Numbered from the stretch's first letter, positions 32,862 to 43,297 are shown. The stretch: DNA of 64,000 nucleotides from Gigaspora rosea (GCA_003550325.1 QKWP01000109.1:326025-390024); one strand, 5' to 3'. Program-made: numbers and translations. Notes: generated from the letters alone by a model not told the origin.

Positions 32862-33329
32862 GATTCGCACTAATATAAAGATCAGTATTATAAAATAAAA
32901 AATTTTTAATTCTAATAATAGCTTAGACTCTAACTTTAAACTAAAGAAATTTATAATTTTTTTGTTTATTGTTTTAATAATAATCTATATATATTAATTT
33001 TATATGTAACTATAATATTAGTATTACAAGTATTATTTAATATAACTATTTTTTAAAAAATATAATAAAAATAAATTAATATTCTAAATTAATAAAAAAA
33101 ACATGATTATATTATATTATATTTATATAGATAAATTAATAATTTACTTAAATTTTAAAATAAAATAATAAAAAGCACTACTATATATTAATCTTAAATT
33201 TATTTAATATGCTATAATAATAAATTAAATAATTCAACTTAAAATAAAATTAAAAATTTAATATAAAAAATAAAAAATAAATTAGTAGAGAGAGCGAAAG
33301 ATCAAAATTTGATATCACCTTTGACAAAG

Positions 33330-33478
33330 TTTCGGGTCGGGTTCGGGTCGGTTCGGGTTCTGGTCGGGTTCGGGTTGGGTTGAAGTGCTAACCCGAAAGT
33401 TATTCAACCCGACCCGACCCGAACTTTCGGGTCGGGTTCGGGTTGACCCATAACCGACCCGACCCGACCCGTTCGGAG
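33330..33478. repeat. Right subterminal GGGTCGGGTT cluster
   Basis: Counterpart of 26638-26785, with at least ten GGGTCGGG/CCCGACCC words in both orientations. The 60-aa minus-strand ORF here (TRPEPDQNPNRPEPD-like) is a translation of the repeat, not a gene. Confidence 0.8.
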
Positions 33479-33510
33479 CACTAGTTATCATTATCAAGCT
33501 CCAGACATAT

Positions 33511-34006
33511 TGTTACGACTTGTTGGGAGAACAATGTGCACGATCGCACAGTTTAGCTCCAGTCGCAACTTAATTTAATTTATTATTAAACTAAAGTTTC
33601 TTTTTATTAATTCGTATTCAGGAAATAATTGAAGTCTGAGATTTTTCAATGAACTTTATTAAGGGGAAAACTTGGCTTTAAATACATTTTCAGTTATTAA
33701 GAACTACTGCGCTATATTTATTACATCATTTGGTTTCCACCTTTACATTTGAGAAACCTTATTATTTACCCCCAATTTTGTTCACAATATTGCTCACAAT
33801 GTCGCTCACAATATTGCTTGCAATTTCGCTCACAATTCCCACAACCAGGAGTCAACTATAACCAGTTCACACAATAAACAATCATCGGGATCTCTAAGCC
33901 TCCGCCATAACTTAGCACCTTGTAATTTCGGATGGCTTGGGTCACAGGAGTCTTCGGGTGTTACTAATTTCATTTAAGTCACGGGTTAAAGATTTTAACC
34001 GTGACA
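33511..34006. mobile_element. Solo LTR (496 bp)
   Basis: It begins TGTTACGACTTGTTGGGAGA and ends AACCGTGACA, with ATAT on both sides (33507-33510, 34007-34010). It contains a short CTCACAATATTGCTCACAAT-type repeat (about 33780-33835). It sits 20 bp outside the right target duplication of the hAT element. No internal domain is present. Confidence 0.7.
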
Positions 34007-34829
34007 ATATGCTAATTTCCCAGCCGTATTACCCAAAGTACAGTGTAAGCAATTATGTATTTATATCAAGAATTGGTTAAATTTCAAATACTTTTCTAAT
34101 TATAACAATGTACTAATAGATGTGTTATTTAAACATCTATAGGCCATCCTACAGCAATAGGTCCTAATACCTGCTAATATAAGGTAAAGTACATCCTTTA
34201 TTACTAATACATAAAGGCTAATCTATCAAATAATTTACTGACATTGAACACTTTACTCCAAGGCGAGCGATACTAAAGCACACACACTTAATACAATTAT
34301 GGCATCTCATCCATAAACAAATTCCAAGCTTTCATAAACACGCTTGTTCTGCTGCCAGTTTTTCGATATCTAAGGCACTTGATCTCCAATAACCATATGT
34401 GTTCATATTATTATCCTGTAAAATATGTAATAACAAGATAAGCTATTACTATTAACATATAAAAAACTAAATTGCAATTGTGTGATCCTTTACAATAGTC
34501 ATAATGATTGTTTTGTTGATAAGAAATTTACCATATCATTGTCCGGAACATAGCAGAGAATGTTCTACTTCAACCCATGCAATAATTGTTAGCAACGCCA
34601 ACCTTAACATAGCTGAGAAATTCTACTTCAAACCATGAAATATTTGTTAGCGACACCAAAGTCTTCACACAGGTTACATACATACTTATGAATATTGCTT
34701 TGGAATCAGTCCTCCGCTAACTCCGACAGTAAGTATTACGAAGTGGTAAGTGGTTCCAGAAAAGGAATTTTGCGACTACATTAAAAAAAATCGTAAAATT
34801 ACATTCTATTATGGAACGTTGATTAATGT
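34007..34829. other. Region without a recognised gene
   Basis: It contains a local tandem duplication: CATAGCAGAGAATGTTCTAC near 34548 recurs as CATAGCTGAGAAATTCTACT near 34609, with shared downstream words. Nothing else recognised. Confidence 0.4.
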
Positions 34830-35259
34830 ACTAGAACCCTTTTTTATAAGCTTACATATACACTCTATGAGCTGAACTGTACTTTTTTGTTACGATGATA
34901 TTTGTGTTTCAACTGATTGAAATGATATAATACTCAATCCAAAGTTGAGTCTAGTTCTAACCTGTGCATGTATGTGCAACGCTCTCTAAATCAGTCGTTA
35001 CATCAGAAAAGGATAATCGCTTTGCCTATTTTTTTTTCAATCTGAATTATAAAATATAGATTTTAAGATAAAATCGCGAGGCTTCTTATCTAAAAGCTCA
35101 TAAAATAAATAAATAAATAAATATATATATATACTGTAAATTGATTTATTTAAACTGTATTTTTATTTATATATATATACTTTAAATAGTTCCTAATACT
35201 AAGTTCTATCAATCTATATCAATCTATATCAATATGTTCAAATTAATATTTTTGATTCT
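34830..35259. repeat. Duplicon segment S, copy A
   Basis: Homologous to 56970-57365 at high identity. Shared landmarks are CTAGAACCCTTTTTTATAA, CTAACCTGTGCATGTATGTG and CAACGCTCTCTAAATCAGTC. Both are non-coding and end in AT microsatellite (AATAAATA, TATATATA). Part of the block duplicated with the gene copies. Confidence 0.75.
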
Positions 35260-35479
35260 AATAGAATATTTAGAACTTTAAAAAAATTTAATCATTAAAA
35301 CTAGAAAGAGTTACGTGGTAATATAGAAGGATGCAGTTTAATTTTCTTTGTAAACAATTCCAATTCCTTTTTATTGACCATAATAAATCTCGGCCAAATA
35401 TGTAAAAACTGCGATAAGAACTAATACAGGTAGAATTATAAACATTTCTAAATCTATCATGATAGAAAACCTTTGTTAG

Positions 35480-35746
35480 CATCAGAAAATTTGAAATCTG
35501 ATTATAATATCTGATGATTTTAATCGATTACTATCACTCCCACCGATTATCATAAATTCGATAGAGGTTTTTTTATCGATTATATATAATTAATCGATTA
35601 CAATCGATTTAATCGCTTTTCAATTTTATAATCTTTATAATTTATTTTGATTTAAATCGACCCACCGATAATATCGTTTAAAGCCAATCGATCATAATTG
35701 ATTTAATGTTTGCAACCGATTATAATCTGTTTCAAATTTCCTGATG
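35480..35746. mobile_element. CATCAG-end MITE with ATCGAT repeats, copy 1
   Basis: Ends CATCAGAAAATTTGAAATCT and ATTTCCTGATG are inverted. The interior has many ATCGATT/AATCGAT words in both orientations. A second member is at 43753-44251. The site corresponding to the duplicon at 57380 lacks it. Confidence 0.65.
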
Positions 35747-35784
35747 AGAAATTGCATTTCTATCAGTTTTAATATACAAACATA

Positions 35785-36023
35785 CCGTAAATGGCCGGAT
35801 AAAAGATAGTAGACACACTATACCCGGGTGCAGATCGCAGGAACTTCTTTAATTCTTTTTTAAAATCTAAATTGCATATTATAAGCGCAAAGAGTATGTG
35901 CATCTCAAATTTTTACACTATACAATATAAACTCTCAGCCGCATACTATACCCGGGATCTATTATAGGGTTCTAAAATTGATGGAATGTAACAGACCCGG
36001 GTCTTGTATCCGGCCAGTTACGG
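35785..36023. mobile_element. TA-flanked MITE (239 bp)
   Basis: TA is present at both sides (35783-35784, 36024-36025). Ends CCGTAAATGGCCGGAT and ATCCGGCCAGTTACGG are inverted. Internal CCCGGG words appear three times. Tc1/mariner-like by target, non-coding. Confidence 0.7.
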
Positions 36024-36079
36024 TATTGTGCAATCTAAACACAACGCATCCTATAAGATAGGTGTAACGTGAGATCTAA

Positions 36080-36290
36080 ACATAATTGATAATGGTTTTA
36101 TGATAAGGGTTAGCATTAAATCAAAGTTAAGGTCAAGAAATAGCAAAAATTTTAAACTTTCAAAATTTCGCAAGGAATTTTATTTGTTAGAACACGGGTT
36201 TTTTTTAAAAAAAAAGCGTCTCTATTTTCTTCGATTTCACATTATACCTGATCTTACAATCTGATTGGTTGATAATCCTATAGGAAATAT
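36080..36290. mobile_element. Family-B MITE relative
   Basis: It shares AAAATTTCGCAAGGAATTTT, GTTAGAACAC and CACATTATACCTGATC with 32056-32399 and with 9790-10000, plus GATAAGGGTTAGC. Exact ends were not resolved. Confidence 0.5.
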
Positions 36291-36349
36291 TTGTAAAAGC
36301 TGCATATCATGCCAAAATATTTTTGAAAGAACGAGTAAAGTTTCTCTTA

Positions 36350-36770
36350 TTGTCAGATAAGTTTCATATCAATTCTTAAGTGGCGTTAAATTGTGCGTAA
36401 ATATAAAATCATATTTTTATACAGTATATAGTTTATATATTCTGTATAAAATTTTAACAAGCATAACAGATAAGCACTCATAAAGTTCATTCATATTGAA
36501 AATATTGGCGTTAAATATCGATATTTGTAGTGTAAGAAATGCTATTTATAGGCCATCTGATAGCATAATATTAATTATATATTTTAAGATGAAAGATTAA
36601 GGTATTATGGGCGCCTGCACTAAAAGAGATTCCATATAGCAAAGCTACAGTACGAGCTTGACCCAGATTGAAAATATACACTAATATCCCTTTGTAACAC
36701 CTGCAATTTTTATAAAAACACCAGCTTTTCGTCTTTTAATTTTATTTTTTTTTTTAAAAAAATTACAATT
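36350..36770 (+). promoter_or_regulatory. Upstream region of small gene 2
   Basis: From about 36500 it is near-identical to 53765-54037 (GGCGTTAAATATCGATATTT, TATAGGCCATCTGATAGC), with TTTTTATAAAAACACCAGCTT about 60 bp before the ATG followed by a T-rich tract. A 60-bp part at 36350-36412 also matches 49344-49410. Conservation across copies suggests a promoter. Confidence 0.5.
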
Positions 36771-37037
36771 ATGAACCAATCTACAAATCAGACTTTTGGT
36801 CTTCAGCAAAATAATAATCGCCAGTTACAAAGACCGCAAAATACTGGCAACCTTCAAAGAGCATTAAATACTGGCAGGCAGGCTCTAGGACCTCAAAACA
36901 CTCCGAATTTGTTTAACGATACTTATAATGACTTAGTCAGAGGTTCAAATCCATTGACTAGGACGCAAGGTGTGGAAATTTCACCACAAAGTGCCCAAGT
37001 CTCAATACATTTATTTTTAGGATTCTCTTTCGTATAA
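36771..37037 (+). CDS. Small Q/N-rich protein, family member 2
   Basis: An 88-aa ORF closely related to the one at 54038. Compared with it, an in-frame deletion removes six residues around TAVQQY. It starts MNQSTNQTFGLQQNNN, has RPQNTGNLQRALNTGRQA in the middle and ends LFLGFSFV. Function unknown; no signal peptide or membrane helix. It precedes the large gene at 39268 on the same strand by about 2.2 kb, the interval being filled by a LINE tail, a MITE and the large gene's upstream region. Confidence 0.65.
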   Translation: MNQSTNQTFGLQQNNNRQLQRPQNTGNLQRALNTGRQALGPQNTPNLFNDTYNDLVRGSNPLTRTQGVEISPQSAQVSIHLFLGFSFV

Positions 37038-37273
37038 ATATAGTTACGCATAAATATATTTTCTTTAAACTAATGTTTTCTATGATATAGTTTATAAACT
37101 TCCTCATCCTAAACATAAAATTAATTATATAAAGTGTATACAATTAAAATAATTCTAACTCACTACTTTCATATATAATTTTATCCGGTGTTACCATATA
37201 AAGAATTACTGAATATAATGATGATTTAATTTAGACATTTTATATTCATATTCAGATAAAATTTCGATTATTT

Positions 37274-37558
37274 TTTTATTTTTTTTTTTTTAATAAACCC
37301 CGAAGCTTCCTGAGCCCAAGGACGTCATGTGACGTTCTTTATTAATGAACAAAATAATAAATATTACAGTTTAACTGTCACAAATAATAAAATACATTTA
37401 AAGGACGTGCCGTCTCAGCAAGGTTTTATCCTTATCCGAAACTTTCCTATTCGCTAGTGCTACTTGAATTTCCTTCGCGATTCTATGTTTCCAAATAAAA
37501 CCAAGTGCCGGTTCTGGGATGGAATCGCTCTCCCACCTCTTATTTGTAAGTAAAACCC
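37274..37558 (-). mobile_element. 5'-truncated LINE, minus strand
   Basis: It is flanked by the 16-bp target duplication AAAATTTCGATTATTT (37258-37273, 37559-37574). On the minus strand it encodes the last ~53 residues of a retrotransposon ORF (about 37398-37558, ...KDKTLLRRHVL then stop), then a 3' UTR and GGGGTTTATTAAAAA poly-A. The paralogous flank at 54538-54560 is the empty site. A different family from 14012/38316. Confidence 0.85.
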
Positions 37559-37582
37559 AAAATTTCGATTATTTATATATAT

Positions 37583-37833
37583 GGCCGTTTGAAGTTAATT
37601 TTTTGGTTAACATCACCCCCCAGCTGAAGTCTCCCCCACCTCCCTCCGAACCAAACGCCCACAACAACCCTTGAATCACCCCCCCCCACCCCCTGTTTTA
37701 TTTAAACAAAAAAATTTGGCCCTTTTTTCTTTTTTTATTTTCCTTTCATTTTTTTCTTTCCATTTTTCCCCCCCCCCCCCTCCCGAGAGTCCTGGAAAAG
37801 TGATGCTAACCAAAGAATCAACTTCGAACGGCC
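37583..37833. mobile_element. MITE with polypyrimidine interior
   Basis: Ends GGCCGTTTGAAGTTAATTTT and AATCAACTTCGAACGGCC are inverted. Nearly all of the interior on the plus strand is C and T, including runs of 9 to 13 C. It abuts TA-containing flanks, and 57588 (TATAAGTTAATTC) looks like the empty site. It could form triplex or G-quadruplex structures; that is inference. Confidence 0.65.
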
Positions 37834-38160
37834 TAAGTTAATTCTGAATCATCCTAATAATTTTATATTAGGGGGTTTTCATTGGACAAAAAATTTTTGA
37901 ATCTGATATCGATTAATCGATCACTGCAGCATGTGAAATCACGGAAGTCCCGGAATTCTAGCAGAACGATACTTCGATAATTTTATTGATTTCGAAAATA
38001 AACATAGGTTTTTCGAACTAAATATATGTACTTGTGGAATATTAGATTTTTACCATCTCGGAAAAATTCAAGATAGTGTAATATTCGATAATCAGTTCTA
38101 GATTGATTCCTAAAATAGAATTATCTCGATTTCACGTGATTTTATCAATTCTATGATAAT
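37834..38160. repeat. Duplicon segment S2, copy A
   Basis: Homologous to 57588-57727 plus 58511-58680; the latter is split by two MITEs. Landmarks are GTTAATTCTGAATCATCC, GGAATTCTAGCAGAA and CAAGATAGTGTAATATTCG. Non-coding. Confidence 0.75.
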
Positions 38161-39267
38161 AATATGTGTTTTTGTACTTAACTTTTTAAGTTACTGCTGC
38201 GCTAGCATAAATTTGTAATAGTCAGGTACAACCATTTAAAGATATATAGTAATCTATTAAAAGTATAATTTAAATAAAGCCATTTCTTTTTATATACTTT
38301 AATTAAAACTGATATATGTCTATATGAGATCTGGTGTTGGTACGCCCAGGTCAAATGGGGACAGAAATGGATACCAGAATCGATACTATCTGATATAGTC
38401 CAGATGAGAATTAGTAAGGAGTTAAAGGTTCTGAAAGCTTTACAAAAGGAGGGACATAACAGTTTAAAGAAGGTAACGAAATATCTTTATCTGAACTTTC
38501 TCAGATAGATTTTAAGACAGGTAAGAAGGACTTGACCCGGAATAAAAATGTAAATAGTTCGATAGTCTATTTTTATTATAATATAATTTTGTATTAGGTG
38601 TCAGTCAGTAAATTATTAATAAAGTACGCCTACATGGCGTCCTCTTCGGAGGTTTGTTAAAAAAAAAAAAAACTGATATAAATTAATAGTTTAAGATTTT
38701 AGAAAAAAAGAAGACGCGTTACAAGGCTACACAAACTCATTTTAGATTCTCATAATGATGCTTGTTGTGAACATATGAATAACCAACTTTAGTTATTTTA
38801 ATAGTAAAACATCTTCCGTTCGGAAAAAGCTTCTTTTTTTTTACACACGGAGGCTAGATTTTTTTTTTAAAAAAAATTCTACTGGTTAGTTAAAATCGTT
38901 GGGGTGATTTTTTTCAATTCTGTACCTTTTATAACCTGGTTTATCGGAATTGTCTAATTTGACTACGAATAAAAGGAAAAATTTGTGTAGATATCTGATC
39001 ATATTCTAATAATGCAATTTTTATTTTTATAATGAATTACATACATATATATATATTCTAATGTTTAAAATAAACAGTATGCATTTCTACTATTGAAATT
39101 TCCATATTAAGAATCTATATATTTGAGTTATCAAGGTAATGCTATTAAAATTTTTTTTCTTTGAATTTCCGGAGTTTCAATTCAAACTTTAATTCTCAGT
39201 ATCAAAAAGTTATAAATCACTTATTTTTTGAAATTTATTTACGATAAATTTACGATTTTATAGAAAA
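38161..39267 (+). promoter_or_regulatory. Upstream region of large gene, copy 2
   Basis: Homologous to 2830-3666, 53041-53560 and 60263-61020. ACGCGT at about 38714-38719 lies about 550 bp before the ATG and is kept in all four copies. A LINE insertion (38316-38669) splits the distal part. Confidence 0.5.
38316..38669 (+). mobile_element. 5'-truncated LINE (3' end with poly-A)
   Basis: It is flanked by the target duplication AAACTGATAT (38306-38315, 38670-38679). It encodes about 60 C-terminal residues of an ORF2 (from EIWCWYAQVKWGQKW to NFLR, stop 38506-38508), then a 3' UTR with CCTCTTCGGAGG and poly-A. Against 14012-14294, the coding differences I could see are synonymous. The empty site is visible at 53148-53160. 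Confidence 0.88.
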
Positions 39268-40809
39268 ATGAGTAGTAATCAGCCCTCAGTTGCTATTGAA
39301 TTTCTTATTTTCAAATACGTCAAAAATCCGAAAAATTTTGCGTTATGTTGTAAAGCCTGGTTGCGAGTTTACAAAAATGAACATGCACGAGCAGAATGGA
39401 TTATCTACCATTATGAAAAGGCACATGCACTCTTTTACGCCGTAAAACTTGGGCCGACTTTCATCAACTTACCCGTTGCACAGTCTATTATTACGAAGCA
39501 TGGAATTTTATCGAGATATTTCGTTCAAAAACTTCTTGTTCACTATGGAGGTTATGATTTCAAATTAATTGAATTAAAAATCGCGCACAATGTTGGTCAA
39601 ATTAGTTTCGATCGAATTAAATCATTAAAGGAAAAGTCTCAAGAACAGTGGGCTAGTAATTTAGAATTAGATGTCTTCGCGTATTTTCTAACGGTGGCGC
39701 AAAAGCAATTTGATATCAACGAACTTTGTTTGAAAGGAAATGATATGGAACTATTTCATTACCTTTCTGGTGGTCCACATTCAATAAGTGATGCACAAAG
39801 CATTTTACAAAAAAATATTGATGCTATTAAAGATCTAATACTGCGTATGAAATTCATTCCATTCCCTCTTAGGCCATCAAATTCTCTTCGTGCAGCGCAA
39901 AATAATCCCGAAGAATACACACTTAAAGATGGTTACGAAAATATTAAACAATTAATTACAATCGCTCGCTCAATATTACTTTGTAAAGATTTGGTATTGT
40001 TATGGAAAGAAATTGGCTATCATCAAATCTGTAATGATGTCAATGACCTAGTAATTCAGGGGGCTTTTCTCATTTTCTATCCTCCTAATTCTTCTGCTGA
40101 TTGGGTTCAACCAGGTGTTGAATCTATTAATAAGCGGATCAGCGAATTAATTGATCTTGGTTTTCAACTGAGTTATGGTGTTATTGGCAGCATTCTGTAT
40201 TTATTTGTAGACAGATTAGAGGATATTGGTGAAACATTAATAGAGTCATTTATGCATATTAAGCAAGATTCCCATGATAACTTTTTAAATCGTTGCTTAA
40301 TAGAATCATTAAGGCCAAAGCATAGCTCAAACAAACCTCATGTTTGGGATTTTCTTTATATTTTCGCGAAAGATAACTCTGAGATGGCATTCAATAAAGC
40401 ATTTGGATATTATTTACAAAAAAATACAAATTTAACAGTCGAATCTGGAATCAGGCAACTCTCATTACCATCAAAATTTCATAATTGGGTTCTTGCGAAA
40501 TTTGGCGTAGATGCACAAATCACCAAAATATGCTTTGACGATATATTAAAAGCACGCGTTAATATAGATATACAATTACAGCAAAATGCCAACGCAGACA
40601 TACTTAATGGAATAAATCAAACAGAGTTTCAAGCAATTTGTAATATTTTTAAAATTTATTGTAATGCAAATAATTTTTATATACCGTTACATTTGGATAT
40701 GATCTCTCAATGTACAAGTCAGGATATTCTGGCACCATTATTCAAATATTATTTGCCTGATTTATTTAATGTTAAAATATCCCTTCGAAATGCCGATGAG
40801 AATAGTTGA
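39268..40809 (+). CDS. Large duplicon protein, F-box-like N-terminus (best copy)
   Basis: A 513-aa ORF starting MSSNQPSVAIEFLIF. The first ~45 residues (I.FLIFKYVKNPKNFALCCKAWLRVYKN) follow the pattern of an F-box (hydrophobic positions, C..W..V), which in other proteins docks to SKP1 in ubiquitin ligases. The remainder is helical-looking with no motif I can name; the family is one of large lineage-specific proteins, inferred from style. Copies 1 and 3 have the same start context. The ORF ends in NADENS after a C run (40781-40783) that has one more C than copies 1 and 3. In the other frame the conserved C-terminus continues to 41005, so an ancestral protein of about 579 aa is likely and this copy is truncated by 66-75 residues. 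Introns are not needed. Upstream partner on the same strand is the small gene at 36771. Confidence 0.75.
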   Translation: MSSNQPSVAIEFLIFKYVKNPKNFALCCKAWLRVYKNEHARAEWIIYHYEKAHALFYAVKLGPTFINLPVAQSIITKHGILSRYFVQKLLVHYGGYDFKLIELKIAHNVGQISFDRIKSLKEKSQEQWASNLELDVFAYFLTVAQKQFDINELCLKGNDMELFHYLSGGPHSISDAQSILQKNIDAIKDLILRMKFIPFPLRPSNSLRAAQNNPEEYTLKDGYENIKQLITIARSILLCKDLVLLWKEIGYHQICNDVNDLVIQGAFLIFYPPNSSADWVQPGVESINKRISELIDLGFQLSYGVIGSILYLFVDRLEDIGETLIESFMHIKQDSHDNFLNRCLIESLRPKHSSNKPHVWDFLYIFAKDNSEMAFNKAFGYYLQKNTNLTVESGIRQLSLPSKFHNWVLAKFGVDAQITKICFDDILKARVNIDIQLQQNANADILNGINQTEFQAICNIFKIYCNANNFYIPLHLDMISQCTSQDILAPLFKYYLPDLFNVKISLRNADENS

Positions 40810-41008
40810 AGACGAAGGTGGTACGGATAATTATTACAGTCATGTATCTCTAAAACCAATCACTGGAAAAAGAAACAAACGCGCATTAAAAGAATGGAAT
40901 CAGGCATTACACAATCTTTCAACAAATAATGGCAGATTAACAAACACATTTCGTAATTATCTTCACGAATTTATTTATGAAGACTTGCCAAACTCGACGA
41001 ACTTTTAA
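40784..41008 (+). pseudogene. Displaced C-terminal end of the large gene
   Basis: Read one base out of phase with the main ORF. It encodes a segment conserved in copies 1 and 3, with landmarks HYSHV/YYSHVSLKPITGKRNKR and NGRLTNTFRNYLHEFIYE and the terminal NLPNSTNF/DLPNSTNF. It should be read as the detached 3' end of the gene at 39268, not a separate gene. Confidence 0.75.
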
Positions 41009-41324
41009 ATTAAAACAAAATAAGATTTATTACTGGTAATGAAATTGCCTTTTTATCATTTTATTTCTCCGAGACAAATTTAGTTAATTATTCTTCTTTT
41101 CTTTCGCAGAATTCATAATTTCCCTAATTCGATTAATCAAAATACGTACGTACGTACTGTACAGTACGTACGCAGTAAATCACACTCCCTTGTCATACCT
41201 AGAACAGAATTAGCTATTTACTGCTAATTTGTCAAATAAACAAATAAGTTTTAAGGGGATATTCCGATTTAAGTAATACAGCTTTAAACAAATTATCATT
41301 TGTTATATGAATTGAACTAATTAG
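41009..41324. other. 3' flank of large gene, copy 2
   Basis: Homologous to 5966-6210 and 62750-63015. It contains a TACG-rich microsatellite (about 41143-41172) that is shorter in the other copies. Confidence 0.5.
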
Positions 41325-41440
41325 GTTTTCAAAATTAATTTTGTTTTATTTTTCTGATTTATAATTTAACAGTAAAAACGCTATTTAAAAAAATTCTACT
41401 TATTTCGAAATAAGTGACTTATTTGTTAATTTTGAAACCC
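41325..41440. mobile_element. TTA-flanked MITE (116 bp)
   Basis: TTA is on both sides (41322-41324, 41441-41443). Ends GGTTTTCAAAATTAA and TTAATTTTGAAACCC are inverted, with a second inverted pair inside (CTTATTTCGAAATAAG). A 3-bp TTA target suggests PIF/Harbinger. Absent after copies 1 and 3, so it is the youngest insertion here. Confidence 0.65.
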
Positions 41441-41447
41441 TTAATAT

Positions 41448-41636
41448 GGACGTTACATATTAAACAGCCCATTGTTACAATTTGTTGAAATTTCTTTTAA
41501 TTGATTTTTGAATAGATATCTATTAAATAAGTAATAAGAGCTAATTGTATAGTAAAAAAAAACAATTTTTATTACTATTTGTAGATCATTATTTAAATAT
41601 CCATGTAATAGTGGGCTGTTTTAATATGTAATACCC
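41448..41636. mobile_element. MITE with ACATATTAAACAGCCC ends
   Basis: GTTACATATTAAACAGCCC on the left and GGGCTGTTTTAATATGTAAT on the right are inverted. The left half is also present after copy 3 (63020-63120) but absent after copy 1 near 6190, so insertion predates the copy 2/copy 3 split. Confidence 0.65.
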
Positions 41637-41639
41637 ATA

Positions 41640-42795
41640 TGTATAATAATATCTAAAAAAAAGTATCATATGACTTAAAAATAATTAATTCGGATAATTT
41701 ATCTATAATTCTTGTTCAATTTACTGTGCTCATCAGATGATAACCATCACGCAAAAACCTACTTATTTTGCAAAATTACTTGTTGAATACTATTTCTATA
41801 TAATATTTATTATTATACTGGTTCTTTCGAATAATAAAAATTTTTAATTTTATTTACTAAGCTGACAAACTTTTATTGAAATAATCATACCAATATCATG
41901 CTCATTTCAATGTTTAAGGCTATTCTCGATTAATGAGATTCTGAAATTAATCAGCCATTATTGAAATATCTTCAAAGTTCGAAAACGTATAGAACATTAA
42001 ACGTTTAAATCAAATTCCGTTTACAGGTTCCTGATTCTATTGACATATAGATCACTTGATTTAAATCAAAATGATAAAGTACTATTTTCTAATATAGCAT
42101 GTCAAATTTGAATGGGTAACTTATATTACGACATGAATATTCTTCTTGTTCTATTTTATTTTATTACTGTGTTATCCAACCAAAATAAAGATTATTTTAA
42201 TTTGAAATGAAAGATATAAACTATAAAAATCTTAAAAAAAACACATACCTGACTTTCTCCAGTCATAGTTCCGGGAAATACCCAGTTTTCCAGAAAACAA
42301 CATGTAAATTCCTGGTTATTTCTTAAGATACTAGCAATTTTCCAGATACAAATCAAATGCAAGTAGTATTCATGTTCTAATTTGACGAATTGCAAAATAT
42401 TGGAACCGAATGTCTAAAATTGACAGGATTTTATAATTATTATTATTATTTATTTATTTATTTTTTTTTAGTCAATAAAATGGTGGTTCAAACGATCAAT
42501 GAACATGTATATACACGAAACCATAATTGATATTATAAAAATATTAAAAACGTTAATGAGAATTCTATATCTTGAGTGCTCGTTTTATGCTTATCCTTGT
42601 TTTCCCGACTTTTTCTATTGATTGCCAAAGGCTATCTCTTAAACCGTTTCTCCTGCAAATCTGCCCTGGAATTTTTTTAAAATTTTGTTTTATTACTTTA
42701 TATGATCCACTAATTAGGATTTAATGATTTTGGCATAATTCGATCATTGAATGGTGTCAAAATTTTTGACACCATTCAAATCGTCTCATCGAGAT
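41640..42795. other. Region without a recognised gene
   Basis: AT-rich. GATTTTGGCATAATTCGATC and GACACCATTCAAATCGTCTC near 42726-42790 recur in diverged form at about 43391-43420, so the area around the MITE at 42796 is itself repeated. No gene seen. Confidence 0.35.
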
Positions 42796-43297
42796 TAGTG
42801 ATACGGGTCGACCACGGCCCAACGGCCGGGTCGATGGGCGGGTCGACCCTCAGCCCGCACCTTTGTGGGCCGGGCCGGTTGGTAAGAGAAATGTTAGAAT
42901 CGATTATCTTCTAAAGTTTATTTCAGGCCAGGAATTAAATAAAAATCGGCTAGCCATTTATAATAATGTAAGAGAATTGGCTTATTTAGGTGATAAACTG
43001 CAAATAGCAAATATAATCTAAGTAGAAGAATGTTCGGAGACATAGACAATCAATCAACATGAAATACTAACATGCTGGAATTTTTCTCAAGGACAAAAAG
43101 AATAAAAATTAAATCATTTAATATCACTAGAATTCGATAAAAAACTACCTGATGGCTTTTACACGTTTAATATAGATAAATGTTGACTGATTCTGATTAG
43201 AAAAAATTACACTAGCAAAAGGTCGGCCCGATCGACCGGCCCGAGTTTTTTTTGGATCGGCCTCGGCCCGCGATTTTTTTATCGACCCGTATCACTA
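42796..43297. mobile_element. hAT-type MITE with GGCCCG subterminal repeats
   Basis: Ends TAGTGATACGGGTCGA and TCGACCCGTATCACTA are inverted. Subterminal 100-bp regions are GC-rich (CGGGTCGA, CGGCCC words) around an AT-rich core. No intact 8-bp duplication was found, so flanks have decayed. Architecture matches the 26626 element. Confidence 0.7.

Larger units (their letters stand above)
26626..33483 (+). mobile_element. Complete hAT transposon (6858 bp)
   Basis: It is flanked by the exact 8-bp duplication GTTATCAT (26618-26625 and 33484-33491), the hAT hallmark. Ends are TAGTGCTCC and GGAGCACTA. Subterminal regions (26638-26785 and 33330-33478) are packed with GGGTCGGGTT and CCCGACCC words in both orientations. 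It carries a 10-exon BED/hATC transposase gene (28423-31321), a ~190-bp tandem palindromic array upstream of it, and two MITEs downstream (32056-32399, 32409-32861). Only one frame error was found in the transposase, so the copy is young or only recently inactive. Confidence 0.92.

Noticed and set aside
33315..33497. 60-aa minus-strand ORF rich in RPEPD
   Set aside because: It is a translation of the subterminal GGGTCGGGTT cluster of the hAT element.
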